Shown here: piece after piece, positions 32,401-45,900 of the stretch
Position numbering within the stretch: the first letter of the stretch is position 1
Layout: each line of letters begins with the position of its first letter
DNA from: Chrysaora quinquecirrha
Taxonomy: Eukaryota > Cnidaria > Scyphozoa > Semaeostomeae > Pelagiidae
Assembly (NCBI GenBank): GCA_014526335.1
Contig: JACTAT010000147.1
Coordinates: 145,294-209,293, forward strand
Length of the DNA: 64,000 nucleotides
Direction of reading: 5' to 3'
Position numbers and translations under genes: made by a program
The notes under the pieces: generated by a model
Told to the model about the DNA's origin: nothing
What the model saw: the letters and a program-made list of their open reading frames with translations, nothing else
The model's database searches: none

Positions 32401-34173
32401 CTGAGGAGCTTTGTCCCACTGGTCCTTCTACTGCTTTCCCATTATGTGATGTCATCTAAAATTTAATCGTATAGGACTGTTTACCTCTGGCCCTAGCTAT
32501 ATAAATCTATCAAACGATGATGTCTAATACAGAAAATGAGTTGTCTTGTGGGATGTACCTAACTTTATGCCGTCCAAGATCATTCGTTACTTTTAGCCGC
32601 ATTTTTCAATAAAATAAAATGAAACACTTACCACAAAAGAAGCATCCAAAAACTCTTCCGAATTGTCTTGATTAGAGGGTTGTTCATCAATTCTTGGTCG
32701 CTTGTCGTCAAAGTTCGCTTCGTGATTCTCAGATTCATCGTGGATCAGATAACTGTTTGTTCTTTTGTTGGACAGAGCCTGAAAGGACACAATTTTAGTA
32801 ACTTTGCTTTCTATGCATAAGTAGTAATTACTAACTATAAGTTATATCACATTCTTAATTGCTAACTTGAGGCAATTAAAAAGCAGACAGAACCATAATT
32901 ACTTGGTCATCTTCGCAGGCAGGTGCAGCATTGACATTTAGGGTAGAACTTGACGAGGGAAGAGGGCGTTCGTTAGCAGTTACATAGCTAATTGTATTTG
33001 ATGCTTTCTCCAAAATAGATGTTGTCAACTAAGATGAAATTAAAGAAGAAAAAAATTACTTCAAATTTCTTTCTCACGCAAAGTATACAATATTAATTCG
33101 TGCCTAAATGGAAAGCAGGCTTACAATTTATTGCTTAGCTATTTTTTATAATTGAATACTACATTGCAATATCAATTTTATACGCACCAGACTCTGATTT
33201 TTCTTCGGTTGAACAGGCAATGTCTTTGCGTTGTAATTGGGATGTGCAATTTTGCAGTGCTTTGATTTGTAATCGTTGTCTATTGATTTCTTGCATAGGC
33301 CACATGTGATTTTGTATCTATTGTGAGGCATCTCCCCAGCATCTCACTCAATCAAATCAATACCAGCAAGTCAGAAAGTTCGTCTGTGTAAAATAACTTT
33401 GCTTTACTCTATACATTCATTGTATTATAAGACACCGCCTATATATAAGTTGTTGTGGAGGTGTAGAAAATCTTAAGATACTATTTTGAACCTGGAACAT
33501 TTTTAAAATTAGAGAAGAACAGCGAATATTTGTTATCAGTAAACATTTATTAGGCCTAATGATTTTGTTGGATTCAGTTGCAAAATTGTTCATTCGCGTT
33601 TTCATTCAAACTATTATTGGAGAGAGAAACCCAATAAATTGGTCAGTAAAATTGGTTTGTGTTTGAATAACAAATTAATGCTCACCTTTTAATAATCCTG
33701 ACCATGTGCTGATAGACTCAACAGTTTTTCCTAGTTTCTTCGCATTCAAATTTTAATCGATGGTGTGACGTGAGATTGATTGGGAACTAGATTTCCAAAG
33801 TTCAAGTATTGCGTAATTTCCCGCGCAAATGCTTGACCGCATTTCAAAGAAACTGACGATTGCCCCAGTTAATGAGTTTGAGTAAAAGTAAACAAGAGCT
33901 CTTCTTTCATTTATCCTACATTGTTCAAAACCCACAAATGAGCATTTAGACACTTGATATTTGAAAGTTGATCGTGGGTAGATATTTAATACTGAAAGCC
34001 CTCTAATAAAGCAACGCCAGGCCAGTCAGTCAGTCAGTCGGGCACGAAAGCCATTGAAAACTGTTAAACAATGGAAAAATTCGGGACCGAATTTTAAGTT
34101 CTGCGGGACCGAATTTTGGAAAATATTGGGGGGGCGGACCGCCCCTCTCGCCCCCCCCGCATGTGCGCCCCTG
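29483..34173 (-). mobile_element. Probable complete autonomous hAT element
   Basis: The intact transposase gene is bracketed by short inverted ends: GGGGGCGCACAT at about 29486-29497 and, on the minus strand, CAGGGGCGCACATGC ending at 34173. Both are followed inward by G-rich runs, as in many hAT elements. The flanking 8-mers AAAATGAT (left) and TGGATGAT (right) match at five positions only, so the target duplication is weak or decayed and the exact left end is uncertain. Confidence 0.55.
29888..33331 (-). CDS. hAT-family transposase, ZMYM1-like (TTF zinc finger, DUF4371)
   Basis: Cut-and-paste transposase or a gene derived from one; it acts on DNA in the nucleus. Exons are 33188-33331, 32903-33028, 32632-32778 and 29888-32455, all joined in phase 0, giving 994 residues with no internal stop. 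Exon 1 has a zinc-finger-like C10/C13/H25/H30. A TTF-type zinc-binding region follows (about residues 285-365, with AFCYVCKLFPDG and later HFSSKSHKAAL). The catalytic region has D about 498 (MADTTPD) and D about 564 (SYDYTSSMSGK), with CLAHRVN and TRW motifs. The C-terminal hAT dimerisation region contains ASNERSFSKLKLIKT with the third acidic residue, about E931. All three acidic residues are present, so it may be active. Domestication is possible, but the inverted ends at 29483 and 34173 favour a transposon. Confidence 0.93.
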
Positions 34174-34289
34174 TGGATGATATACTGTCATATGAATTCC
34201 TGCCCATCATATTTGGTTCGGATTTTCAGCCGAAGAGAGAGATCTGTTCTCTCTCCTAAATATGACTTGGTGGGCTAGGACTAAAAAAT

Positions 34290-35276
34290 TTGACAGATAT
34301 AGCTCAATTTGAATACGACGCATCTAAGCAAGTAACAGCACCTCTCGCAACAGTTATAGTATTGCAGGCAACTGCTCTCCCTGACCCTGACGCAACGGGA
34401 AAAATAATTCACGACATCAAAAAGACAAAAAAAGAATCTCAACACTTGGACTCAGAATCAGATCCAAATTAACACCTGAAACTGCCAGAGCAGTGGATCT
34501 AGCTGCGGAGAAGGGGGCATCTAGCTGGCTATCTTGCCTTCCCCTGAAAGATCAGGGTTTCGCACTACACAAAGGAGACTTCCGTGATGCCTTAGCACTG
34601 CGATATAACAGAGATATCAAGGGGCTCTCATCACACTGCCCATGTGGACAGAGTTTTAATGTACCGCAAGACTTAAATTGTAAAAGAGTTAAGAGTTAAG
34701 AGTTAAGAGTTAATCATTACATGATTCATAATAATGCGACATAATGACATTAGGGACTTCACAGCCATTTTACTCAGGCGGGTGTGTAATGATGTGGAGA
34801 CTCAGCCAATGTTGCAACCAATACGTGGAAAGACAATGACAAGAAGTACGATAAAGGGAGACGAAGCTAGGCTAGACATCAGGGCAAGGGGTTTTTGGAG
34901 GCGTGGCCAGTCAGCATTTTTTGATATTCGTGTGACCAACACAAACGCTGATAGTGCTTGAGCACTCAGTCCCACCCAGATATATCGAAAGCATGAAATG
35001 GAAAAGAGAAGGCACTATAATGATCGTATAATGAATATAGAGCAAGGAACATTCACACCATTAGTCTTCTCATGTACAGGAGGGATGGGAATTGAAAGTA
35101 CCATATTCTTCAAAATGCTTGCCTCAAAAATGAGTGAAAAATGTGGAGAGACCTACGGTGACATCAGTAGATGGATCAGATGCAAGTTGTCCTTCATCAC
35201 GCTAAGATCTTGTATTCTCTGTGTTAGAGGGACTAGAACTAAAAAAGTTAGAGCAGATACCGATTTAGTTGACTAA
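34290..35276 (+). pseudogene. Broken retroelement ORF, C-terminal part
   Basis: Four consecutive plus-strand pieces (34290-34472, 34493-34699, 34734-34961, 34998-35276) in two frames together match the C-terminal domain found after reverse transcriptase in retroelements of corals, anemones and sponges (from memory of the family). Landmarks are GASSWLSCLPLKDQGFALHK, FRDALALRYN, HCPCGQSF, RHNDIRDFTAILL, RLDIRARGFW, FFDIRV and FTPLVFSCTGGMG. Stops and frameshifts separate them, and no reverse-transcriptase core is present. Confidence 0.75.
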
Positions 35277-35724
35277 TTAGAATATCTTTTTTATTTTTTA
35301 TTTGTTATTTATATCTATTTTTATTTATTTATTTTTATCATTCTCTTGTTTTCCTTTTTGATGCACTCAATGGGACACCTATATTTTTTATCATATTTTT
35401 ACGAATGTATTTTAGGCTTTTGACATTTTAGGTTTTAGCTGTGTTTAATACTGTATTTAACTAAACTGATGAGAATGAATGACATTGATCTAGTTCCTCG
35501 CTCAACAGTCCCTCATGGTTGTCCTGGTCCACGGACCTGTTCCCAAATCTTGAAATTGCTCGTGTTCTTCAATCCTTCCTCATTCTCCTTCCTAACTATA
35601 GTTATAGTTTGTTTTTAAAACTGTAGTTCATTTTGTTATTGTTGAGTATCTTGGTACAAGGTTTAATCATTGCACTATGCACGCTGCCTTGAAACGAGTA
35701 CCTTCTCACCCTGGGTATTGTATG
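35277..35724. other. T-rich tail and unassigned sequence
   Basis: A T/A-rich stretch directly after the retroelement fragment (35285-35410) may be its 3' end. Nothing else is recognised. Confidence 0.4.
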
Positions 35725-35972
35725 TGCAGTACAGTGGAGGGTGTGCAGTACGGTGGAGGATGTTCAGTACAGTGGAGGGATATCATAAGTACAGTGGAGG
35801 GATACCATCAGTACGGTGGAAGATGTTCAGTACAGTGGAGGGATATCATCAGTACAGTGGAGGGATACCATCAGTACAGCAGAGGATGTTCAGTACGGTG
35901 GAGGGATATCAGAAGTACGGTGGAGGGTGTTCAGTACGGTGGAGGGATATCATCAGTAGAGTGGAGGGCTTT
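35725..35972 (+). repeat. GTACAGTGGAGGG minisatellite, about 21-24 bp unit
   Basis: About eleven imperfect repeats of the type CAGTACRGTGGAGGGATATC, alternating with a GATGTTCAGTACGG variant. Two plus-strand frames stay open only because the repeat lacks stops; no protein is implied. Confidence 0.9.
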
Positions 35973-36992
35973 CCAAATTTCTGCACGAGTCCGAGTTTTC
36001 TACACTTGGTTATCATAAGAAATTCTAAAATATAGACGCATATGTATTTGAAAGTTTCGATCTTATGATCTTCAACAGCAAAGTGCTATTGACAAAACGT
36101 TCGGTGTCAGATTTGTATCCCTCAATATGATCCATGTCAAAGGGCCATTCACTCTTCAAAATTGTGTACGAGACTTTTAGGAAAACAAAAGGATTTCTAA
36201 GGGATTTCAATGAAAACATTTGGTTATCCAGCCCGATTGAACGAGATTTTAATGAAGTAGTGAATTGCCCCTCGATCTATGTACAGTATCAGTTCATTAT
36301 GAAAGGGCTGGTTAAAGAGAATGGTAGCTGTGTAATGCAGTTAAGAAATAAGCAAAAATTTTGAATTTTTACGCAAACCCAGCACCACTCTCAACATAAT
36401 ATGTATTCACTGACTTTTTCTAGTATTCTCGATCAAAATTTTCTGGTTCTTATGGGGAATGCGTCTATATTACGGTTTCAACAGAAATGCGACTCGTTAT
36501 TTGTATCTACCTGTTTTTAAAAATCAAGAAACTCTTCTGTATGGAATAAGAAGTGAAAAAGCTAAGACACTAGTATTTCCGTTTATAAATTCAGCCCGGA
36601 ATTCAGTACTGTATTTTACTGATGTGGTTTGTGTGTACTGCACATACATTACCCAGGGTGCTTCTTGGAAAGCACATTTCTGTCCAGGTACCTCCCACCC
36701 CCTACAAGACCATTAATAGGTATGAATTCATACAAGCGCGGTAAACTTGCTCAGGCAGGAAAGTTCAACATCACTAGAGAATGGAAAAAATAATATTATA
36801 GATGTAATACGTCAAAATCATAATATTGATGTCTATATACATATCCACAAAACCAGAAACTCAATAATCTAATGTAATTTATCTAGAAAACACAATTATG
36901 ATAGAAAACAAAATTATCATCTGTATGTAGCTAATATCATTAAAAGCTATTAAATATTCATTTCAATTTCAAAAGTCGTTCATATAATACCA
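35973..36992. other. Intergenic, 3' of LARGE; repeat fragment
   Basis: No supported gene. 36480-36640 is related to the interior of the MITE at 21774-22185 (shared GAAGTGAAAAAGCTAAG-like and ATTTTACTGATGTGG motifs). A 76-codon plus-strand frame at 36134-36364 has no recognised domain. Confidence 0.4.
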
Positions 36993-39900
36993 TCAGTTAA
37001 ATCTAACAGAATATTTCGTTTCCATTTCTTTTGTAAACTCCTCTTTAAGCTTCGCCAAGCACCTACGTAAAAAACGAATCCTAGAAAATATGATTGTTAT
37101 TCACACAAAAACAAATCAACTACATTTGATTTTCGCCAATGTGTTTGAATGTTACGACTCAGCCAAGAGACGCACGTTGCAGAGATGCAGAAAAAATTCA
37201 GACCATTATTTCGACTTAACGCCGGAAATTAACGAGTGGTCAGATAACTTGCCATATTTCCAACTTTTCTTCACATATTTTTGCCAGGCAACATTAAAGC
37301 CGGTGAAAAATAACTTATTTGCAGAAAAATTTTAGATGTAGGCATATGCTACAATGTTATATATCTATGTGTGTATATCAAATGTAAAACATATGCCATG
37401 TTCGGTATTGATGTAAAATATATCTTACCTTCGATATTGACTGTTAAGTCGATAATTCATCAGGTCAAATGACGGTGCATGTGGCATATGAATAATAAAT
37501 ACATTAGCAGCAACGATAAAATCATACCTGAAACACAAATAAAACGTTTAAAGCTTGGCATTAATAAAGAACATTAATGGTGAGCGAAACAGAGGCAACA
37601 CCAAATAGGTAAAAGGCAGACTAAGACCACTGCAAACATGAATGCATGAGCTGAAGACTCCTGCGATAGAGATATTCACGTTTTGGTATGCCAATGTGAC
37701 ATGACATAACTGCATACAAAATCACAAAACAGCAAACATTATGTGTCAGCAACCAATCCATAAATGCAATATATTTGTGTGTATCGAATTTATGCAGCTT
37801 TTTTATGTTTGTGCAAAGAAGTTGGGATCACAATGTTGATCGATTTGGATTCTTTTGATGAAGGAGAGTTGCCGGCACAAGATGAGACATCTGATTATAG
37901 GGTGTGCTCTTCGAAACCAATTCTTTTTTCGGGATGTTTTTCGAAGCCATTCTTCTGAAAACTGCAGGTCTCAAAAACCGTCTGTCAGTGAAAGCAGGAC
38001 AGCAGAAGGTTTCTAAGACTTTCGAGAGATTCGCGGTTTGGAGTTCGAAAGAGGCTTCAATTTTACCAGTTGCCAGGATCAGTCAACGAATAGGTCTGGG
38101 GACGAGGCAAGCAAGAAATTTGGCGCCGAAGTCTCCTGAACGGGATCTCTCTTGCGAAAGCCGACGCTAAAGGGCTAATCCCTTAAAGTGACTACTTGCT
38201 ACCCTCAGTCGGCAGTGAGTTGATCGGAAGGACCTCAGAACATCAGAAGTTGCCAACAGTTTTTTTGGCACATTATACAAAACGTGGAGCCCGTAGTTTG
38301 TTAATAGTTTGAAATGCATTGTCTAAATGGAAATGCTAGGAAAATAAAATAAAATCAACTCACTTAAAGGCATGCAAAGCCATTATATGGGAGACTTTGT
38401 TCCATCCGAAGCCAACAAATCGTTGATCGTATAATGGCACGTGATCTCTCTTTAACATAACATACGGCTCGAAATCAGGCTTCCATTCAATCTAAAACAA
38501 AAAAACACAAATACATGTATACATATACAGAAAAACATGGACAACTTATTTCGTAGGTCATAGACGCATTAAAGCATTTAAAGTGAAACATCTAATTATC
38601 AGCAGGATAAAGTTTTGTAAAGGCCAATCAGGGCGTTTGTTTACATTTCTTATATATCCTAACCAGAAGCCTTTATATCTTCTAGACATGTTATAATCAC
38701 TAACTGCGCATGACTGCCTCTCCCTTCCCAAGCTGCGAAGAAAACAACTCATTGAATTTTACACTTTGGTAAAATAGTTGAGTTTAAATTCGATATTGAA
38801 ATGTAATGATAAGCAAACAATGGTTGAGTACTTTTTTTCAATACTGGTGAGGGTGAATCGAATTTTATCCTCTTTCCTATTAGGCTGTTAGAGAATCTTT
38901 TTCGGAAATACTCAAGCACTCGCCAAAAAAGGCTCAGATGCACCTTCAGTTCACCATCAAATGCGCAAAGATGGAACTTGAGACATGGTACGTTTTATAC
39001 AGACCTTATAGTCGAGATTAGTAGTTTTCCATTTTTCAAAATTTGTTGGCGCATGTCCTTGGGGCCACACGTTGCTCCTGCAATTAAATAATCGTATTGA
39101 AATATAGAAATTAAAAGAGCATATTGACTACTTCTATTCTCTCACTCAATTGGATGGTAATAATTATGACGTCAATGCTAAAAGGTCCATATATTGCACG
39201 GAATCAACAATATCATAAGCTGTGCAATTGAGCTGCATTTACTGTAATTAATTGTTTAAAACGAACACAATTCTTTCTCTGAGGCATTATTGTGCTACAT
39301 TTTTATGGCTAATGCATTGAATTTGATATGAACTTTGACTTCACAGGAACAAATCTTAATTGTAACCGTAATTTGCCTCCGAAAATCTGTTGTCGTTTTT
39401 TTAAATTTTCTCCTTATCTCCTTTCGCTAAAAAATTTGGTTATCTAGCTTAAAAGAGTAAAATTCAAATATATAATTGTCTTTTCCAAGGAAATGAAACT
39501 AATAGTTGCGAAATGTGTCCAAATTAAGTTTCATGACTACGTGTAAGAGCTACAACCACTGACACCTCAAGCTGTTGTGTTTCGCTGAATGATGTAGAAG
39601 CAAGAGCATAAGATACGATTGATGAAGAATAAATCAAGATACCTGAAGGTTGATATGACTCCATTGTCGATTGCAGATATCAAGTCAGCTTTTGATTTTG
39701 GAAAATCTAACTTATATTTGTAAGTTTCGAAAGCAGGAACTACAACTGCCTATAAAGAGTTAAAAGCAAAACATATGAGTAGAACAGGAATAGATATGCA
39801 TATATTAAGAGGGACTATAGGTAAACACTATTTGAAAAGCGTATAGAAGAAAATCTATAACAAGCGATTTGTGCAAAATTAATATGGCGGGGACTTAATC

Positions 39901-42900
39901 GAGGATGGCTTAATTGAAGAAGTGAATTCTCAGAGGATTGGGGCTCGTTTGGGAGTTGTTTCATTGCAGCCATGAATTCCTGAATGGGGGTTTACTAGAG
40001 AGGGGCTGAATCGCAGAAAGGAAGTAGGTGGAGGTTTATTGAAAAAGAAATTATTCGCATAGTTAAATTCTTACATAGGGATTTATTTGAGAAGGGTTTT
40101 TTCACAGTTGTACAGTTATTTTCTCGGAAACCCAAAAAAGATATTCCACTGCTCGTTCATGCGGTTGTTATCATATACAACTGTCAAGTATGTCTCATAC
40201 TGCTGAAATGGAATTATCACGGAAAATGTTAACGTTGACTAAAACTTAAGTAAAAGATGACGATGCAAGTTGTTGTTGTAGTGACTCTGATATGATTACC
40301 TTCTGCTGCATTGGAGATTCAGACGCGATTCTCCTGAAAAAGAAAGTATTGAAAATCGAAACAGACGGACGGTAGCAATGAAAAATTAAAACAGACAGAC
40401 GAATAAAAATGAAAAAAGACACAAAACAATCAATCAATCAATAAATAAATAAATCATTTCAACAATCATTCAATCACTTAATCAATCGATCGATCGATAA
40501 ATCAATCAATTAATCAATCAATTAAACAGTCAATCAAGCGACCAGTTAATCAATAAACCAGTCAATCTAATAATGAATCGATCAATCATTCAATCAATCA
40601 ATCAATCAATCAGTCAATCAATCTGCAAAATATATTCAGAGAAATTTAAATAAATGATATGAGCTCTGGGATAAAACAATAGATCAGATTTATCCGGGCA
40701 TGACAATTTCATCCGAAAATTGCAGACTTTTGGAAATCATTTCTAGGTGTATGAGGAGAATTAATACTTTAACCATGGAAAAAATATAATGAGACACCTA
40801 GAAGATTCCGAATTAGACAAGCTATTCATTAACTTTAGCTTAGCTAATCAATAGTTCACCCCCTTTCCCCCTTGGATCAATGTTGAGTGACACTGAAAAC
40901 AACACCACGGCATTTGATCAACATTGAGTAAGGGGGAGACATTAAAAGTAAGACAAATATTAATGAAAATGTCAGTTTGTCTCATAATTTTGTCCAAGAT
41001 TGTAGTATTCCTCGGCAGCTATGAAAAGTTAAGCTCTAATAAATAAGAAACTGAAATAAAAATATCTGATTGACTTACTTTAATTTTTCATAAATTCCAG
41101 GCACAGGCAGAAAGTCGATGTCACAAAGAAAAACAAATGGTGAATGAGCTTGTTGCAGAGCAATGTTGCGTAAATAGTTTACTGGATAAAAATCCTGAAA
41201 TCAGGGAAAAAGAATTAAAAAAAAGTAACGGAAGGATAATAGAAAACCCAGTAGAATGAATTGGCGTGGAAAACGAAATGGTGTCCAATTAATAAGTCTG
41301 TTTGGAGGTCGTACAAAGAGTTACGTGATGGCCCGGATTTTTTAATGCATTTTTTGATTTGCGGTAACTTACTGTAGTGACAATGAAATAAAATTAGAAT
41401 TATTGAACAAGTAAAAACAATTGCATACCCCGTCTTTGTAAACAAGATGAATTCCAACATTAGTTCGCTTTTTCAAAACAGGTGATTTGAGACTATACCT
41501 AAGAAACTGCTGTGCCTCAGAATCTGAAGCATACAATGAAATACTGACCGGACCTAGAAAGAAGATAACAGATTTAAAATGAATAAATACCAATTTAATT
41601 AGGAGAGATATTGATACGACCAAGATAGTTTCGAACCTGTGACATCTGACTTTCTACGCCAGCGCTCAACCTATGTAACAACCTAGCAACGGGCTCTCTA
41701 TGAGTCCTTAACATACCCACTGCTCGAATGGGGGTACTTCAATGTGTCCATGATCAGACGTGAATCTGGACTTTGACAAAAGGACCCATTTGTATGATAG
41801 GATTTTCAAGGATTTCTGACCCATTTGCATGAAAATCGGGAAATTTCAAGCCCTTGTGTATGAATTTGGTTAAAACCCTTTTACAGTGCTAGAATTCACG
41901 AAAAGTCTCGCAAAATCGAATCTGACGGCGATTTTTGCATGTGACCGAGCTCTGTTGTTGCTGTTAATTCATCGTTTCGAAAGCAAAAAACAAAGTAGAA
42001 AGGTTGTCAGCCACTTTGCGGTAAATCATAATGGGACCTATTGGTAAGAAAATCCTAAAATACCAACCCATCAACCAGAATCTAGCAGAATATCAGACCC
42101 ATGTGTAGAGAACAGTAGATGAAGCTCAGAAACTTCAACGAATTGCAAGTGTGATAGTCTTACCGTGCTGTTATCGAAATAAACAGTTTGATCGATGATG
42201 ATTTGTTCATAGAGAAATGGGTACAAGAGCTTGACAGGAAATTCCTGGCAGAAATTAAATGTTCTCTTTCAAAACTCCCTGCCCACCCAGAGATGATGCC
42301 TGTAATCTCTGCCTGTTTTTAGCGCACGGAGATGTGCTGAATCGCCAATATCTCAATTTCACCGACAGTAGGTAAATTCCTTTTCTGACTTAAAAAACTT
42401 AAATTTTCTATATTTATATGGGGCGTCCGTTATTTCGAACATTTGCTATCTCGAACAAATTCCAGTTTCCCTTGAGATGTTGAGATAGCGGATGTTAACT
42501 GTAATCTTATGTCGCTTATAAAAATTAATGAACTAAATAATACCTTCCCATTTGGCCTATCAGAATTTTGTCCAAGTGGCAAACCACAATGGAAAGGCTG
42601 GGAAAGCCTTTGGAAGCATGACTTGGCAAGTTACTCCACAAATTGATTGGGCTCTGCACCTCAGTGGAGTTGTCATCGGTTTTCCTATCATGCAGTCTGG
42701 GGTTCCACCCCATTAATCGAGGCATGTCATGGAAGAAGTTATTCTAGTTTTTGCAATTCATGAACACTAATTTTTAAAAGGTACAATTCTGACAAGTTAA
42801 GAAAAACTGCAAGGTAGCTGCACCATGATAAGAGTATAAACGCTTAAGAAGTATCCGGTCCGACGTTTCTTATTAAAATTAACAAACAACCAAGCTTGTT

Positions 42901-45900
42901 GTAAAATTTAAATGTGCAGTGTTGAAAAAGCCGCAAATGTCTGCTCGTTGGCAACAGGCCAATCACATATATGCCAAGGACGTTTCGGCTTCTTAAACGT
43001 TCTGACGCTCAAGTTTTCTTTCACTGATTTTTGTGTTCATAATTACTGGAAACAAAATATGTTTTAATCTCTTTTCTTGAAAAATTAAAAAAAACTAGAA
43101 GGCATTTTGCGAAAGAATACTTAACAATCAACTCTAAGGAAAGACTACAGTTTGAGGTAGAGCAACGGACAACACTTTGCTAGCGATGAAATGTCTGATG
43201 AGTAAGACTCAGGTTTGCTGGCACTGAAACATCACATCAATTTTTGTCTATGAGCGATGTTACTGAAATATGTTGCAGGTCATGTTAAATGAAATGAAAT
43301 GCTTTGAAATAATAAGAATATGACAAACAAGGATTACGAAACTATCGAGCTACACCGTAGTCACATTTTCTTCCCGCGTCAAGTGACCTCTTAGCTGGAA
43401 AGAACGGTTTCCTCAATTAAAAAATCACACAATAGGTTGAAGCAGCACAAGAGCCTTAATATACTATACCTTCCCAATGTGTGAGAAGTGTTTCAATTAT
43501 CTGAAGACGATCCATAGAGGAATGCGCAACAAGTGTGACGTCATACTTAACCTAATTAATGAAAAGAACAAAAAACATTTGTTGAGTATGAAACACAAAT
43601 ATGCTAGCTGATATTTCAAAGCGTAAAAAATTGAAAAATTTTGCTATTTGTAGCTTTAACCAAGATGGTCTATTCACTAAATGAAATTGTGCAGATACTT
43701 GAAAAATGAAAATAAAACGACTTCACGAGTGCTGTATTTGACTAAGTCAAAAACCGAAAAAAGTGTGCTTTGCGTTCGGTACAGCACAATATAGAACAAA
43801 CAAGAATCAAAATAGATTTTGTACCATTTGAAATTTTCTTATATTAGATAATAACGAAGTTTCGAGCATGAACTCGTTAGCAAGTGGAGGAGAAGTATAT
43901 AGTCAAAAATCGTTCACGAACAAAAAGTAAAATATTCTTCAAACACAATGAAAAATTAGTAGGACTCTCGAACACAAAACTTTATTAAAAAACTGAACGG
44001 TTAAATGAATCATACTGAGTAAAACAAGAAAAAAACTGAAGCTAAACCAGGGATGGCAGGTCGCCTTCAGACCTTGTGAATATTAGATTTCACACCTTCG
44101 ATAATTTTTAAGACAGTAGCGGATCTGAAAAAGCCAAGTTTGTGAAGTTTGTGAAATTTTGTCACTAAAGGCCAAAATGGCAACCCTGAGACAAACATTG
44201 AAATAGTCACTTATCAAAAACAACTAACTCATTGTCATATAATGTAGACACTCTGCAAACAAGCAAGAAGTATCTATTGCCATTATTGCCTTAAGTTTGA
44301 CAATGTTAATTTGAACCAATTGTATAGATCTAATCAAGTTCAATAGTTTGAAACAAGACAAAATCTCAGAAGCTACAAACCGGATCATAAATGTAATCCA
44401 GGTAAAAAAGGTGAACACGTCGCACAAGTTGTAATTCAGCATTGTATTCACGGCATGCATCATCATCACTGTCAGATATTGGACCCTGAAATATACAGAT
44501 GACCATAATCAACTGTGGTAGGATTGGACAATAAAATACTATAAAGTACTACTGGCAGACAACGAAATGCAAGTAGAAGAAGAATCTGCTGCACTGTCTC
44601 TGCTGAAACGACCCCATTCCAGTCGTTGCATGCGGAGAGGGTTCCTTTACTCAAGATATCTACCATTTCTAGAAAATTTCGCGCTTACCCAGCCCTCTTG
44701 GAAAAGGTCCATTGCGGGATTGAATTTTGAGCCCTGAAAAATTTCTTACAAAAATTCTATGAAAATTCCTCTAAATCCTGAAGGTACTGTGGCGTCATGG
44801 TGTAATCCAGCTGCCTCGTGGTGTCAGGAGCTCAGTGTGGTCAGGGTTCGGGCCCAGCCATGATAGCGTCAAAGCCAGGGTTGAGGTCTCGATTAGTCAA
44901 CCTACTACTGAGATCCTAGCGACTGGCGCCAAAACACCATTTCACCTTCACCTTCACCTTCACCTTCAATCCATACAAAATACGTATAGTCCTATCATTT
45001 TTTATGCGAAGTAATTGACGTGAAGTAATTAATACATCAAATTTTCAACTAAGACAGTCTTGTAACTACCTTATTGGGCTCACTGGATTGCTCTGTGCCA
45101 ATATCACAGAAAAATAGTTCTCGCCTGCAAGAAATGGACACATTCAGTCAACAAAGGTCTAGAAATCCATAAAAAACGGTGGAACCTGCATCCTCTATAA
45201 CTAAACTCAAGGGGATTCATATAAGTGTTGTCCTGGCAGGCGACAATCGAAGGGAAACAGGGAGTATCTTTAATGAGAATTAAAACAATCAAGGGCAGAC
45301 CTTAACAAATTTCCATCGTATTGTAGAAATGTCAGATACATGTTTCTGAAGTAATCAACGTGCTTGTGTTCTACTGACGTCTTTTTCGGTGAATTCCAGT
45401 GAATCAACTGAAATATAGTATTATTACCTATTACAAAAAAAATTTTTCCACACAAGTGGCATACCACAATTGGTGACAAATTTATATAAACAGTGCCGAA
45501 GAAGGCTCAACACGCTTTTACTTAAACTCATTCTTTTAACACTGTCACAGTTGGGCCCACGATAGACCTTTTCAAAGAGGTCTGGGCCGGCGTGATGTTT
45601 TGCTGGGAAATGGTAGATATATTGAGCAAGGGAATCCTCCCAACGTGCAACGACCTAGATTGCAGCCACTTTACGAGACGTGGTGCAGCAGATTGTACTT
45701 GTAATTCATGAATAACAAAAGAAAAGGGGGAGGGAGAAATGGCATCTGTGAAGGAAAATATTAAAATTATCTACAGAAACTCAGGAAGCAAGATTCAAGT
45801 AACTCTCAAAAAGGAAAATACTTGATTTAATGCCACCCAGAGCAGATAAAATGGTACTTGAAACCTTTCTTTCACTTTATTTCCCTGAATTTGAAGCAAA

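Noticed and set aside
35670..36035. 121- and 113-codon plus-strand frames
   Set aside because: Open only because the minisatellite repeat lacks stops in two frames.
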